The position numbers and the translations under genes were made by a program. Under the pieces are notes generated by a model. It ran no database searches. It saw only the letters and a list, made by a program, of their open reading frames with translations, and had not been told where the DNA came from. 64,000 nt of DNA from NCBI RefSeq assembly GCF_006064855.1, contig NZ_CP040753.1, positions 1,302,001 through 1,366,000 of the forward strand, read 5' to 3'. Positions 26,318-35,739 of this stretch are shown piece after piece (position 1 is the first letter of the stretch; each line of letters opens with the position of its first letter). Origin of the DNA: Sulfitobacter sp. BSw21498. Lineage in GTDB: Bacteria; Pseudomonadota; Alphaproteobacteria; Rhodobacterales; Rhodobacteraceae.

Positions 26318-26995
26318 CATTCGAACCAAACGCTCTCCGGCAAACAAGGGGCGGTTCAAACTGGCTTCCCTGATCCGTATTCATGATCTGTGGCAAACCA
26401 AATTTGTGGATGGCCTCGTTCAGGGCGTCGACGCAGAACTCCGCTTCCAGCGTGTTTGATATGCGCCACGCCAACACCTTGCGGGTGTGCCAGTCCACCC
26501 TTTCGGGATCATGCTGCGCATAACCCTGTCGGGCAAAGGATGGCAACCAAATACAGAAAGCCTCGCCGCATCGGTAGATAGGTGATGTCAGCGCACCAGA
26601 CTTGGTTGGGCCGGTCCACGCGCAGCCCACGCAGCAGATAGGGGTAAATCTTATGGCCTTTCGCAGCCTTGCTGGTGTTGGGTTTCTGATAAATCGGCAT
26701 GAGCCCCATCAGCCGCATCAAACGCCTGATCCGCTTTTCGTTCATCAGATGATCTTCATTGCGCAAATGCCATGTCATCTGACGCACTCCGTAAAACGGG
26801 GTCTCCAGGAACTGCTTGTCCCCTCTCATCGAAACTGCGTTTCGACTGCCGGGCAATGGATCAGCCGCATCAGATCGAGGTTCCTCTCCGTCTCGCCCTT
26901 GGGATCATAGTAAAACGACGACCGCGAGATCGACAGCAACGCACACTGCTTGCTGACTGACAGACTTGATAGGTTCGGCTCAATCATCCTGCGCC

Positions 26996-27247
26996 TCACC
27001 TGCCGGTCCAAGGCTTGAGCTTTCTGGCCAAAAAATCGTTGGCGACGGCCAACTCCCCGATCTTGGCATGTAGATCTTTGACCTGCTCTTCATCGACTTC
27101 CGGTGCTTTCCGGCTGCCCCGCTCGAAGACCCCTGATGCGCCTTCAAGCAGTGCCCGCTTCCATTGATGGATCATCGTCGGATGAACCCCAAACCGGCTG
27201 GCAAGCTCGCTCACCGTCTCTTCACCCTTCAGCGCCTCTAACGCCAC
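26996..27247 (-). pseudogene. IS3-type orfA of the outer element, start probably lost
   Basis: This is an 83-codon helix-turn-helix orfA fragment (ALEALKGEETVSELASRFGVHPTMIHQWKRALL). The homologous frame continues upstream to about 27285 with SKRKQHHPEFKAKV. There, an AGG stands where relatives I remember have ATG, so the original start may be mutated. Translation could still begin at GTG 27247. Confidence 0.65.
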
Positions 27248-27495
27248 CTTGGCCTTAAACTCTGGATGATGTTGCTTCCGTTTCGACCTATCTGATCTCC
27301 TTCGTGTTGAAGATCAGCAGACTACAAATCGCAGCTTACGTCAGTGTCCGATTTTCGGGGGGTAGCTCAAATCCAGATGAGCCCGTACCTTAACATTTTT
27401 GGACCCGAGCTGCCTAACCAACATTACGGTTTGGTAACCCTTTGGTAAACGTATCGCTACCGTATCGAGGTTACCCCTGTACAAAAGGGGCAAGC

Positions 27496-28524
27496 ATGTT
27501 TGGAAAAGCAGGGTGGTACTTGGGGCTTGTAGCAGCAGCTATTGTGTTTGCAGCGACTGAAGGCGCTCTGTTATCGATGGCGGCGTCGACTCTTGGCAGG
27601 TTTAGCAGCGCAAAAGAAAGCAAAATATTTGACCCTGACCGGGTTCATAAATTGACGACCTCGAACACTTTTTCCCTGCTGGCTGCCGGCGATATAGCGG
27701 CCTGTCGCGTGAACGGAGGTATTGACCGGCTTAACCGAAATATCCGGTATGCCCTAGGGATAGAGCGACCGGCTCCTGAGCCCAATCAAGGGATGCTGGT
27801 GACGACTTCCATCTTGAACAAGTTTTCCGATCTGCCGGTGCTCGCACTCGGGGATCTCGCCTACAAACGCGGTGAGCCAGTATCATTCAGCGACTGTTAT
27901 GATCCCTACTGGGGGCAAGCAAAACAGCGAACTTGGCCTACACCCGGTAACCATGAATATCAGTCGATTGGCGCATATGGATATTTCGACTATTGGGCCG
28001 ACCGTGCTGGTCCGGACCGGAATGGCTATTATGCTCTTCAGGCGGGGAAATGGATCATTCTTTCATTGAATAGCGAGGTTGACGCCTCTCGAGGTTCTCA
28101 GCAAGCTCTCTGGATTGACGATTTGCTGTCCAACAATCAGGACAAGTGCATCGGGGCATTTTTTCACAAACCAGCGTTCTCGGCAGTCGAGCGCAGCGCC
28201 TCAAACAATGCCAGACTGCTGTTTTCGAAAGTAGCTGACGCTGGGGCTATATTCGTTCTTAATGGACACAATCATTTTTTCGAACGGACGGTCCCGCTTA
28301 ATGGTGATGGTCGTCCTTCGAGAGGGGGAACGACGGTGTTTGTAGCCGGTGCCGGTGGTAAAGTCACCAATCAAGCAATTCCCGGCAACAATCGAACTGC
28401 CGAAATAGTCACCAAGGTTGCTGGAATTCTTAAGTTGGATTTTGGTGAAAATGCCGTCGATTGGTCGTACGTCGGCGGCATGGATGCTGATGAAGTATCG
28501 AGAGGCCACCTGACTTGTTCGTAA
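27496..28524 (+). CDS. Secreted metallophosphoesterase (calcineurin-like)
   Basis: This is a 342-residue protein. A signal or anchor segment occupies about residues 5-30. Metal-binding blocks of the calcineurin-like family follow in order: AAGDIAACR, ALGDLAYKRG, PTPGNHEYQ, FFHKPAF and NGHNHFFER. It probably cleaves phosphomonoesters in the periplasm, like purple acid phosphatase relatives. The start ATG 27496 has AAGGGG upstream; a GTG-type start 18 codons earlier would hide the signal peptide. The gene sits alone between IS elements and looks intact. Confidence 0.87.
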   Translation: MFGKAGWYLGLVAAAIVFAATEGALLSMAASTLGRFSSAKESKIFDPDRVHKLTTSNTFSLLAAGDIAACRVNGGIDRLNRNIRYALGIERPAPEPNQGMLVTTSILNKFSDLPVLALGDLAYKRGEPVSFSDCYDPYWGQAKQRTWPTPGNHEYQSIGAYGYFDYWADRAGPDRNGYYALQAGKWIILSLNSEVDASRGSQQALWIDDLLSNNQDKCIGAFFHKPAFSAVERSASNNARLLFSKVADAGAIFVLNGHNHFFERTVPLNGDGRPSRGGTTVFVAGAGGKVTNQAIPGNNRTAEIVTKVAGILKLDFGENAVDWSYVGGMDADEVSRGHLTCS

Positions 28525-29310
28525 TTTCAAAATTTTAAAAACGAACGTTCCATTTCGTTTACCCGTGCCGCACAATTAGGGGAAACGTTCCCTATCTAGG
28601 GCGCTCACATTAAAAGTTTGCGGCTGCACGCGAGTAAGTTTAGCGCTTTTACCTGACCCGTTCATCGTAGCAATATTATCCAGTCCGACGTGTAGATATG
28701 TACGGACTCTCGGGACACTTTCTGTAAATTACCCAATTTGGGGTGGAGGAAGTTTTCATGACGAACGAAGAACGAGACATCCAGCGCAAGCTTAAAGTGC
28801 TCCAGCACGCCGAGAAGATCGGGAATGCCCCGGTATTTTGGGATTGGGAGATCCAGCTTCTACAGATGGCGTGATGCCTATCAAAAGCATGGCGAAGCCG
28901 GTTTGAAGAATGACAAATCAATTCCAAAGAACCCGGCCAATCAAACGCCGCCCGAGATCGTTGAGAAGATACTGTATCTGCGCCGGAAGTATCATCTGGG
29001 GCCGATCAGGATCGTCTGGTACTTGGCACAGTACCACAGCATCAAAATCTCGGATGCAGGGGTCTACTGCATCCTCAAGCGCAATGGCCTCAATCGGCTG
29101 CCCAGAGGCACACGAATGCGTAAGCTACACACCAAGCGCTATCAGAAACAGGTACCCGGCCATCATATCCAAGTGGGCGTTAAGTTTCTGACCTTCAAAG
29201 GAAAAAGTGGCGAGAAAGTGCGCCGATTTCAATTCACTGCGAATGACCTGCCCCCCGAAACTTCCCTCAGTTTAATGTAGAGTTTGCTCAACCTTCGAAG
29301 GAGCAAACAG

Positions 29311-29574
29311 ATGCGACAGAGCCGTTTTACTGAAGCCCAAATTATCGGAATGATCAAAGAACAGGAAGCTGGCATGCCGACGGCAGAGGTGTGCCGCAGG
29401 CATGGCTTGAGTCCCGCGTCGTTCTACAAGTTCAAAGCCAAATATGGTGGCATGAACGTTTCTGATACTCATCGCCTTAGATCGCTGGAGGATGAGAACG
29501 CCAAGCTGAAGCGCCTTCTGGCGGACACGATGTTGGACAATGTTGTGTTGAAGGATTTGCTGGGAAAGAACTGA
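29311..29574 (+). CDS. IS3-family transposase orfA
   Basis: This is an 87-residue helix-turn-helix protein ([30 protein letters not shown]). The start is ATG 29311, with GAAGGAG 5-11 bases upstream. The stop TGA lies just after GGGAAAGAAC, and the orfB frame is open in -1 across this point. A programmed -1 frameshift to make OrfAB is therefore likely. Confidence 0.88.
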   Translation: MRQSRFTEAQIIGMIKEQEAGMPTAEVCRRHGLSPASFYKFKAKYGGMNVSDTHRLRSLEDENAKLKRLLADTMLDNVVLKDLLGKN

Positions 29575-29585
29575 CGACACCGAAT

Positions 29586-30470
29586 GTGCGACGGGCCGCA
29601 GCACGCAAGGCAATGCGAGACCATGATATCTCGCAGCGCCGGGCGTGCAGGCTTGTCGGTGTCGATCCCAAGACCGTCCGGCGCGATCAGTCACCGGATA
29701 ATCCAGAAGTTCGCGAAGAGATGAAAGCGATTGCCAGCAAGCGACGGCGCTTTGGCTACCGCCGGATCGGTGTGCTGCTGGAACGCAAGGGAAGGATCAT
29801 GAACCACAAGAAACTGTATCGCCTTTATACTGAAGAAAAGCTGGGCGTTAGACGGCGCAGGGGCCGCAAGCGTGCGCGTGGCTCGCGGACACCAATGCCG
29901 GTTGCTTTGCGTCCTGGCGAGCGTTGGTCCTTAGATTTTGTGTCGGATACGTTCGGCGCGTCACGCAAGTTCCGCATGCTGGCTGTAAACGACGATTGTT
30001 GCCGCGAGAACCTCTGCTTGGTGGCTGACACCAGCATCTCGGGCGCTCGTGTCGCGCGGGAACTTGACGCGCTTGTCCGTATTTATGGAAAGCCTGCCTG
30101 CATTGTCAGTGATAACGGCACGGAGTTTACCAGTCGTGCGATCCTAAAATGGGCCGGTGATAACGACGTTGATTGGCATTACATCGACCCCGGCAAACCC
30201 CAGCAGAATGGCTTCATAGAAAGCTTCAATGGCAGCCTGCGCGACGAGCTGTTGAATGAGGAAATCTTCGATACGTTGGATGACGCCCGTCGCAAGCTGG
30301 CACTCTGGCGATACGACTACAACAACGTCAGGCCGCACTCATCGCTTGGGAACCAAACACCGGCAGAAGCTCGTCGAGCGCTTGAGCAATTTGAGGGCTC
30401 CGCGCAAGACGCGCTTGCCCAAACTGACGACGAAGAATATGAAACCCAGACCCGCAAACTCTCGTTATGA
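29586..30470 (+). CDS. IS3-family transposase orfB (DDE domain)
   Basis: This is a 294-residue catalytic subunit. An HTH_21-like segment ([25 protein letters not shown]) precedes the rve core with [20 protein letters not shown] and [12 protein letters not shown], giving the D, D and E of the active site. The frame has no damage. The start near 29586 is formal, since the protein is probably made by frameshifting from orfA. Confidence 0.92.
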   Translation: MRRAAARKAMRDHDISQRRACRLVGVDPKTVRRDQSPDNPEVREEMKAIASKRRRFGYRRIGVLLERKGRIMNHKKLYRLYTEEKLGVRRRRGRKRARGSRTPMPVALRPGERWSLDFVSDTFGASRKFRMLAVNDDCCRENLCLVADTSISGARVARELDALVRIYGKPACIVSDNGTEFTSRAILKWAGDNDVDWHYIDPGKPQQNGFIESFNGSLRDELLNEEIFDTLDDARRKLALWRYDYNNVRPHSSLGNQTPAEARRALEQFEGSAQDALAQTDDEEYETQTRKLSL

Positions 30471-30984
30471 ATGAGGGAGCCTCGGGGGGCAGGTCACCAT
30501 CGATGACGCAACTCGAGTTCGTGCTCTCAAGATTTATGAGAAACACACGCAGGCAAGCGCGGTCGACTTCATTAATCACATTATCGAAAAGTTCCCGTTT
30601 CGCATCCGTGAAATTCGGACAGATAACGGCCACGAGTTCCAAGCCAAATTCCATTGGCATGTCGAAACCTCGGCATCAGACACGCCTACATCAAACGAGG
30701 CTCCGCAGCTCAACGGCAAAGTCGAGCGCTCACACCGATCCGATCAGCAGACATTTTACCAACTTCTCAGCTACAAAGGTGACGTCGATCTCGTGGCCAA
30801 ACTCGACGAATGGGAACGGTTACACAGCTTCGTCAGACCGCACGGTGCCCACAACGTGCAAACCCCTTACGAAGCTCTCAGAGACAAGCTACAGTAACCC
30901 AGAAATTGTCCCGCAGGTCCGTCCAGGTTACAGCCTGAGAGTGTCTAGTCAGTTGGATCCGCTTTAACTTCCAGCGTTAGGTCC

Positions 30985-31920
30985 TTAGTCGCCCAAAGCA
31001 CGAGCAAGACGCCTGATCCGTAGCGCACGATTAAGCTCCCCTCCGAAGATCAGGAGGAGTGCCGCAAGATACATGAAGTAAAGAGCGGCGATGATCCCCG
31101 CCATGCCGGCGTAATAGCTGGCGTAGGTGCCAAAGCGGCCAACGTAGAACGCGAAGGCAGTGGCAAGGAGCGTCCAGGCGACTGCTGTGAAGATGACTCC
31201 CGGCCAGATGTTGGAAAACTTGGTCCGACGGGCTGGCAGCAACACATGTGCTGAAAGGAGTGCAACAAGAAAAATGGTTGCCGAAGCCGGAAAACGGATC
31301 AACCTTACAGTAACCGACGCGGGATCGAAGCCTGGTATAAGCGCGTGCATCCAAGACCCGGCCCGCGGGGCGAGAACCAGCAGGTAGCCAACGGTCACCA
31401 AAACCAGACTGGCGAGGACGACCATGGCGATTTGCAATCCGTAGACCACAACAATTGATCGGGTTTCGCGAATTCCGTAGGCGCGGTTGAGACCCACTCG
31501 TACACCGTCAACGCCCCCAACCGCGAACCAGATCGTTAGCAGGATACCAATGCTGAGAACACCACCACGCGGCACCATCATAACTTTTTCGACTTCTGAA
31601 ACGAGCGGCTCAATGAGGGGGGATGGCACGATGGCGATCAGAAAATCTACCAAATGATCCGCCATTGCGCGATCTCCGATGAAGGCCGTCATCGCGCTCG
31701 TAAAAATCAGGAATGGAAAGAGCGCCAGCAAAGCTCGGAAAGCGACATTGCCTGCCAGGCCGAACGCATCGTCGTTCCAAAGTCGCAGGATCGCTTCATG
31801 GAGCACTGCTCGCATGACGCGCCACCCCTTGCCATAGAATAAAACTTCTGGGTTCTCACTGAGAACCCCGTGGGTCATGACGATCTCGCGTCCTGAATGC
31901 TGAGGCGACTTGGCGTTCAC
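30985..31920 (-). CDS. YihY/BrkB-family membrane protein
   Basis: This is a 311-residue integral membrane protein with about six hydrophobic segments, of the YihY/virulence factor BrkB family. It has the family patterns LALFPFLIFTSAMTAFIG (about 65-82) and YYAGMAGIIAALYFMYLAALLLIFGGELN (near the C terminus). The family was once called ribonuclease BN in error, and its function is unknown; links to envelope integrity are suggested. An internal ATG at 31878 would remove 14 residues. It is the first of a run of membrane-protein genes on the minus strand. Confidence 0.9.
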   Translation of the reverse strand: MNAKSPQHSGREIVMTHGVLSENPEVLFYGKGWRVMRAVLHEAILRLWNDDAFGLAGNVAFRALLALFPFLIFTSAMTAFIGDRAMADHLVDFLIAIVPSPLIEPLVSEVEKVMMVPRGGVLSIGILLTIWFAVGGVDGVRVGLNRAYGIRETRSIVVVYGLQIAMVVLASLVLVTVGYLLVLAPRAGSWMHALIPGFDPASVTVRLIRFPASATIFLVALLSAHVLLPARRTKFSNIWPGVIFTAVAWTLLATAFAFYVGRFGTYASYYAGMAGIIAALYFMYLAALLLIFGGELNRALRIRRLARALGD

Positions 31921-32389
31921 GATCTAATCCTGCTTCGATAGGAAACCCTCACGCTACGAAAAGCAGGGATTGAATAAAGGATATCTTTGTCATGCAGGAG
32001 GCACCACCGTGAAGTCGACAGCGAAAAGCCCACGCTTATCACTATTGGTAATACGGTTTCACACCACGCGAAGGCAGTTGCCTTCAAGCTTGTTTACGAA
32101 TGCGGTCCCGCAGCATTTTGCGAATGCACAAAAAAATTGGGCGACGCGAACGGCCCATTGCCGCCTTTCACCCTTTGGTCGACATGCTGCGCTGCGGCCC
32201 GTCGAACCAGCCATCCGTGCATCGCGCAGCATACTCACCGCTTAAACGTCGGTCTGCGGACAAAGCGAGCTTTCGCTGCGGCGGCACCAATGTCGGCTTC
32301 GGTGAAAGTCGTTCAACAAAGGGTGGTTTTTGGAACCATTATCCCCGAAACGTTTTAGGGCACATACTCAGAGTTACGGTCTATTCTGT
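31921..32389. other. Intergenic region with decayed sequence
   Basis: I see no intact gene. A short plus-strand frame (31987-32358) starts with a coding-like run (EVDSEKPTLITIGNTVSHHA), then loses coherence, so it may be a gene remnant. A 19-base motif at 32255-32273 (TGCGGACAAAGCGAGCTTT) recurs inverted at 43378-43396. Confidence 0.45.
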
Positions 32390-32870
32390 TAAATGTCATC
32401 TTGATCTGCTGGCGGCACGATGTGGGGCACAACAGCCAGAATGGTCAGCACGACTACTGTTGAGAGGACTGCGGTCGCTTCCAGGCCAAGTCCAACGACC
32501 ACTCCGTCCCCGCCGTTGCCCAGATGTTTGCCGCCGTGGTCAGCCCTCTTATTTTTTGCTGACCGGCACGGACTATGATTGCTCCAGCACCCAAGAACCC
32601 AACACCTTGGACAATACCTTGCAAAACGCGCGACATGTCCGAAATTTCCATACCACTTTGTAAGGGGGCAATAACAAAAAGTGCAGCACCAACGGCCACC
32701 AGCATATGCGTCCGCACACCAGCGCTGCTTGCTTTGAGCTCGCGTTCATAGCCTAAAATGCCACCCAAAATTGCAGCCAGCACCAAGCGCAGCACAATCC
32801 GCGTCATAGTGGACAGGTCGGGAATGTCGGAAAATTCGGTAACAATGGCCGTCCAGATTTCTTGCCACAT
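32390..32870 (-). pseudogene. MgtC/SapB-family membrane protein with a 1-base deletion
   Basis: From ATG 32868-32870 the frame gives a normal MgtC start: RLVLAAILGGILGYERELKA, VRTHMLVAVGAALFVI, and GVGFLGAGAIIVRAGQQKIRGLTTAANIWATAG. Near 32508 one base seems missing (GCG GGG AC-GGA where ATC-GGA fits). After it the next frame continues the family pattern (GVVVGLGLEATAVLS...VPPADQDDI) to a stop at 32390. MgtC proteins help growth at low Mg2+ and modulate ATP synthase and phosphate uptake. A sequencing error could also explain the shift. Confidence 0.85.
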
Positions 32871-32980
32871 GGCGGTTTCCTTCAATTTAGCCGAGTAATG
32901 AGCGTCCGACTGGGTCAGCCATGCCAGCAAACCAACCTGAAGGCTAAACGCCCACCTTTCGTAAGAAGGGCATTACGCAA

Positions 32981-33559
32981 TCACGTGACGTAAAACATCA
33001 ATAAAACAGGGCTAACATAAACTGTAAGACCGAGCATAACGAACAACCCGTCACGGGCCAACATGCCGAAAGCGAGCAATGCTACTGCGCCACCAACCAA
33101 AGAAGACGAAAACGGGACAAACTCCAAAAAGGGCATCACAAGGCCGGATAGAACGCACACTATTTGGGGAATGAATATTAACGGGCGATGCACGAAGACA
33201 GTCAATCGGGCATGTGTATGGGTGTCCAGCCACGCTAATGCTGGACGCAGCCGTTGGAAGACAGACCTCACACGCGCACTATTAGTTTGGCGTCGTAAGA
33301 GCCATTGTGGAAGCCAAAGACGATCCCGGAGCAATAACATTTGCACCGCGACGAGAAATATCAAAACCCCCATCAGAGTTGAGAACAATGGGATACCACT
33401 CAGCGGTGTCGCAACAGCAATAGCCGGGAGCAGTAACACCGGGGTGAAACTCGCATGCCCAATGGCTTGCACCAGATCATTGATATCCACTTGTTCTTTG
33501 TGGGTCGCCTCAACGACACGGTCCACAATAGCGGTCAAGATTGCTTTGTCCTCTGACAC
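32981..33559 (-). CDS. ExoD-family membrane protein
   Basis: This 192-residue protein has about four hydrophobic segments and matches the ExoD (exopolysaccharide synthesis) family: an N-terminal soluble helix (VVEATHKEQVDINDLVQAIG), FTPVLLLPAIAVATPLSGIP, and RPALAWLDTHTHARL. In Sinorhizobium ExoD mutants have altered exopolysaccharide and alkali sensitivity. Here it lies in an ion-transport gene run. It appears complete. Confidence 0.88.
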   Translation of the reverse strand: MSEDKAILTAIVDRVVEATHKEQVDINDLVQAIGHASFTPVLLLPAIAVATPLSGIPLFSTLMGVLIFLVAVQMLLLRDRLWLPQWLLRRQTNSARVRSVFQRLRPALAWLDTHTHARLTVFVHRPLIFIPQIVCVLSGLVMPFLEFVPFSSSLVGGAVALLAFGMLARDGLFVMLGLTVYVSPVLLMFYVT

Positions 33560-33651
33560 AATATGTCCTTGTCGACAGTTTCAGGCGCGCAATCGAAAGA
33601 GGTGTTAGAAAACCCTGTCGATCCAGTACGGTCCATAGTGGCTTAAAACAA

Positions 33652-34617
33652 TTATGCGGCCGTTCCTGTCAAAAACAGAAAGATCATGTAGGCAGCATAT
33701 GCCAACAGCATCAGCACACCCCATATTCGCCCAATGCTGCGTGTCGCGAAGAGAAGGCCCAGCAGTAACAGGCTGGCCCCCAACATAAGCGGGGTATCTA
33801 TTTCACGGAACCGGGCGTTCACACCAATGGGTTGGATCACGACTGTTATGCCAAGAATGGCGAGAATATTGAAAATATTCGAGCCAATGACATTGCCCAG
33901 CACAACATCAGACTGTCTGCGGATCGCGGCAACGACGGCAGTGGCGAGCTCTGGCAGGGACGTGCCGATCGCAACCAGAGAAAGGCCGATCACCGCGTCT
34001 GAGACGCCGTATGCGCGTGCAATAGACACCGACCCCTGAACCAGAAAATCAGCCCCAAAGACAAGGGCCGCAATACCAGCGAGCACGAACAGCGGGGCTT
34101 GCCAGGGGCGTTCCATGGGAATGTCTTCAAATGCCTCGGCCTCATGCTGGAAGCTTTTTGCTTTCCGGTCCCGTTTTTCGATCCAGTAGGTCGAAAACAG
34201 ATACCCAGCCAGAACCACCAGCATAGTGATCCCTTGCATGCGGCTGATCACATCGCCCTGAACAAGCCCCACGACTGCCAAAGCGACGAGCGTGGAAACA
34301 AGCGCCTCGCGGACGGCAGTTCGGTCCCAGCCGATAATTGGCGTGATAACCGCTGCAACCCCCACGATAAGCAGGATATTTGCGATGTTTGATCCCACCA
34401 CGTTGCCAAGAGCAAGCTCTGGGGATCCATCAAGTGCAGCATTTACGGACACCAAAAATTCCGGCGTCGATGTACCAAACCCCACGATGAGAAGCCCGAT
34501 CAGAAGCTTGGAAATGCCAAAGCGCTCGGCGATGGCAACAGCGCCCCGCACGAGGCCTTCGCCGCCAACAAAAAGAAGAACAAGGCCAGCGGCCACCAAG
34601 AGAAGATCGTGAAGCAT
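33652..34617 (-). CDS. Calcium/sodium antiporter (CaCA family, YrbG-like)
   Basis: This is a 321-residue membrane protein with about ten segments and two inverted CaCA repeats. The repeat motifs are GFGTSTPEFLVSVNAAL (about 46-62) with GNVVGSNIANILLIVG, and AIGTSLPELATAVVAAI (about 215-231) with GNVIGSNIFNILAILG. The Glu of each repeat (TPE, LPE) lines the ion path. It probably exports Ca2+ in exchange for Na+. It is complete and lies on the same strand as the ExoD gene. Confidence 0.93.
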   Translation of the reverse strand: MLHDLLLVAAGLVLLFVGGEGLVRGAVAIAERFGISKLLIGLLIVGFGTSTPEFLVSVNAALDGSPELALGNVVGSNIANILLIVGVAAVITPIIGWDRTAVREALVSTLVALAVVGLVQGDVISRMQGITMLVVLAGYLFSTYWIEKRDRKAKSFQHEAEAFEDIPMERPWQAPLFVLAGIAALVFGADFLVQGSVSIARAYGVSDAVIGLSLVAIGTSLPELATAVVAAIRRQSDVVLGNVIGSNIFNILAILGITVVIQPIGVNARFREIDTPLMLGASLLLLGLLFATRSIGRIWGVLMLLAYAAYMIFLFLTGTAA

Positions 34618-34754
34618 TTACTTATCCAGGTTTAGAGCCGCCGCAGCGTTCGAGTTACAGAAGGGTGAGATCACCAAACAAGTCATGACTCTGTTTGCGA
34701 GGGGGACCTGTTGGGTCAGAGACCTTTCTTTGCGACGAAGTAGGACGGGCCACT

Positions 34755-35216
34755 TTAGTCACACTCGTTTCTGTCGGTTGTTTCGTTCGGCATTTGCGTC
34801 ATGCATAATAACCCCGCTTCGAGATTGGTTCTTTCCAGAATTGCGTCTTCGAAGACTGCGGCTTTAAGGTTTGCGTTTTCAAATGACACGTTGATAAGTC
34901 GCGCCCCGGAGAAACTGACACCCGTCAGATCAGCAGACTCAAATGAAACATTCTCAAGTGTGGCGTTGTCAAATAAAGCAATATTTAATCTTGCTTCGGA
35001 AAAATTGACATCCCGTATTGTGGATTCCGACAGGTCAATGGCCGTAAGCTTTTGACCAGACAAGTCCAGTTCCTCAAATACACAGCCACGGCATTTGCCG
35101 AGCATGCGCAACTGCTCCTCTCCACCTGTTTCCTGTGCACTGGCAGGGCTCAAAAACAGCGAAAAAAGAGCGCCAAGAAGCCCCGCACGCCCGGGCCGGG
35201 CTATAAATATTTCCAA
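34755..35216 (-). CDS. Secreted pentapeptide-repeat protein
   Basis: This is a 153-residue protein. I place the start at TTG 35216, because GCAGGA lies 9 bases upstream and the product then opens with a signal peptide (residues about 1-28, ending SPASA). A longer frame would overlap the zinc-ribbon gene. Residues about 55-135 consist of A(D/N)LxX-like pentapeptides such as NATLENVSFESADLTGVSF, forming a right-handed quadrilateral helix. Two CxxC cysteines (KCRGC) precede them. Function is unknown; export suggests an envelope role. Confidence 0.75.
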   Translation of the reverse strand: MEIFIARPGRAGLLGALFSLFLSPASAQETGGEEQLRMLGKCRGCVFEELDLSGQKLTAIDLSESTIRDVNFSEARLNIALFDNATLENVSFESADLTGVSFSGARLINVSFENANLKAAVFEDAILERTNLEAGLLCMTQMPNETTDRNECD

Positions 35217-35244
35217 GTGATCCAGTCCTGCTCTGTGAGGCGTC

Positions 35245-35526
35245 CTAAAAATCAAACAGTTCGCCAAGAAAGCCTTCGCGCCGCTTTTTCTTATAAGGTT
35301 TACCGTCGCTGTCGCTTTGGCTGAGGTCACGATGGCGATTATCATCCCGGCCGTCGTCACGAAAGCGGGCGACCTCTCGCGGAGTAGATGAAGAGTTTCC
35401 ACGCTCGATTATCTTGTCCAACTCACCCCGATCCAACCAAACGCCGCGACATTGCGGGCAATAGTCGATCTCGACGCCGGAGCGATCCGTCATCACAAGC
35501 TGGGTTCCGTCAATTGGACACTGCAT
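35245..35526 (-). CDS. Small TFIIB-type zinc-ribbon protein
   Basis: This 93-residue protein has an N-terminal zinc ribbon, CPIDG and CPQCRGVWLDRGELDKI, characteristic of the zf-TFIIB domain. A charged, disordered middle (RDDGRDDNRHRD) and a KKKRREGFLGELFDF tail follow; this tail pattern is common in the family. Function is unknown. It precedes the pentapeptide gene by 28 bases on the same strand, so the two may be co-transcribed. Confidence 0.88.
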   Translation of the reverse strand: MQCPIDGTQLVMTDRSGVEIDYCPQCRGVWLDRGELDKIIERGNSSSTPREVARFRDDGRDDNRHRDLSQSDSDGKPYKKKRREGFLGELFDF

Positions 35527-35739
35527 CAGTCACTCTCCTTCATAGGTGCTAACTATCTGGGGGTGACAACCGTGAAGCACAACCTTGAACCGCGATTTTG
35601 TTTTCTACAAATCGAGCCTGAATCACCGCTTCAGGAGCTCCACTTCTGTGGCGCAGGTTGCCGAGTTCATGTATCTGTTTCGCTTTCAAACACACAATAT
35701 ATTAAACACGATTTGCAGAAGTCGTTTCATGGCTCAGCG

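Larger units (their letters stand above)
25033..26358 (+). mobile_element. Intact IS3-family element inserted in the outer IS
   Basis: Terminal repeats are TGAACCGCCC...CCGGAGAG at 25033 and the inverse ending GGGGCGGTTCA at 26358. A 3-bp duplication AAC is present on both sides (25030-25032 and 26359-26361). Both open reading frames are complete with a 4-base overlap. This is the younger of the nested pair and may still be active. Confidence 0.92.
24729..27011 (-). pseudogene. IS3-type orfB of the outer element, broken
   Basis: Pieces in order on the minus strand are: SKQCALLSISRSSFYYDPKGETE (26826-27011); ETPFYGVRQMTWHLRNEDH through FLYLVAI (about 26540-26810); WHTRKVLAWRISNTLE through MNTDQGSQF (about 26359-26500); and the C-terminal part SFAWTDRLRRSGIRISMDGKG onward (24729-25030). 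Frame changes separate the first three, and the 1326-bp IS lies between GSQF and the following Thr. It encodes an rve-type DDE transposase that can no longer be made. Confidence 0.88.
24690..27369 (-). mobile_element. IS3-family element, interrupted by a second IS
   Basis: The terminal repeats are TGAGCTAC plus related inner sequence at 24690 and the inverse at 27369. A 3-bp duplication AAT is visible on both sides (24687-24689 and 27370-27372). Removing the inner 1326-bp element gives about 1354 bp, normal for this group. The genes lie on the minus strand. It is the older of the two nested elements. Confidence 0.88.
29244..30496 (+). mobile_element. Intact IS3-family element (1253 bp)
   Basis: The terminal repeats are TGACCTGCCCCCCGA...TTCCCTC at the left and its near-inverse CTCGGGGGGCAGGTCA at the right. 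Both ORFs are complete. I see no clear target duplication: the flanks are GCGAA on the left and CCATC on the right. The junction with the IS481 gene preserves coding register apart from a one- or two-base ambiguity. The degenerate relative at 22843-23640 shows this family was active here earlier. Confidence 0.85.
28758..30897 (+). pseudogene. IS481-family transposase, frameshifted and interrupted
   Basis: The reading frame begins MTNEERDIQRKLKVLQHAEK and shifts near 28822 to RYFGIGRSSFYRWRDAYQK, so a few codons have been lost. The frame then runs to FQFTA at 29240. After the IS3-type element it resumes exactly in register with IDDATRVRALKIYEKHTQAS (30499) and ends at TAA 30897. The DDE residues are split between the two halves. 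Confidence 0.88.
28691..30932 (+). mobile_element. IS481-type element split by an IS3-type insertion
   Basis: The ends are imperfect inverted repeats. The left end reads TGTAGATATGTACGGACTCTCGGGACA. The inverse at the right reads TGTAACCTGGACGGACCTGCGGGACA, which differs at several positions. The transposase starts at 28758 and resumes after the inner IS at 30499. Without the inner 1253-bp element it is about 990 bp, as expected for IS481. It is also frame-damaged near its start. Confidence 0.75.

Noticed and set aside
31987..32358. Plus-strand frame of about 123 codons in the gap before the MgtC-like gene
   Set aside because: Only its first part looks coding-like. The rest is incoherent and overlaps other frames, so I report it only as a possible remnant.
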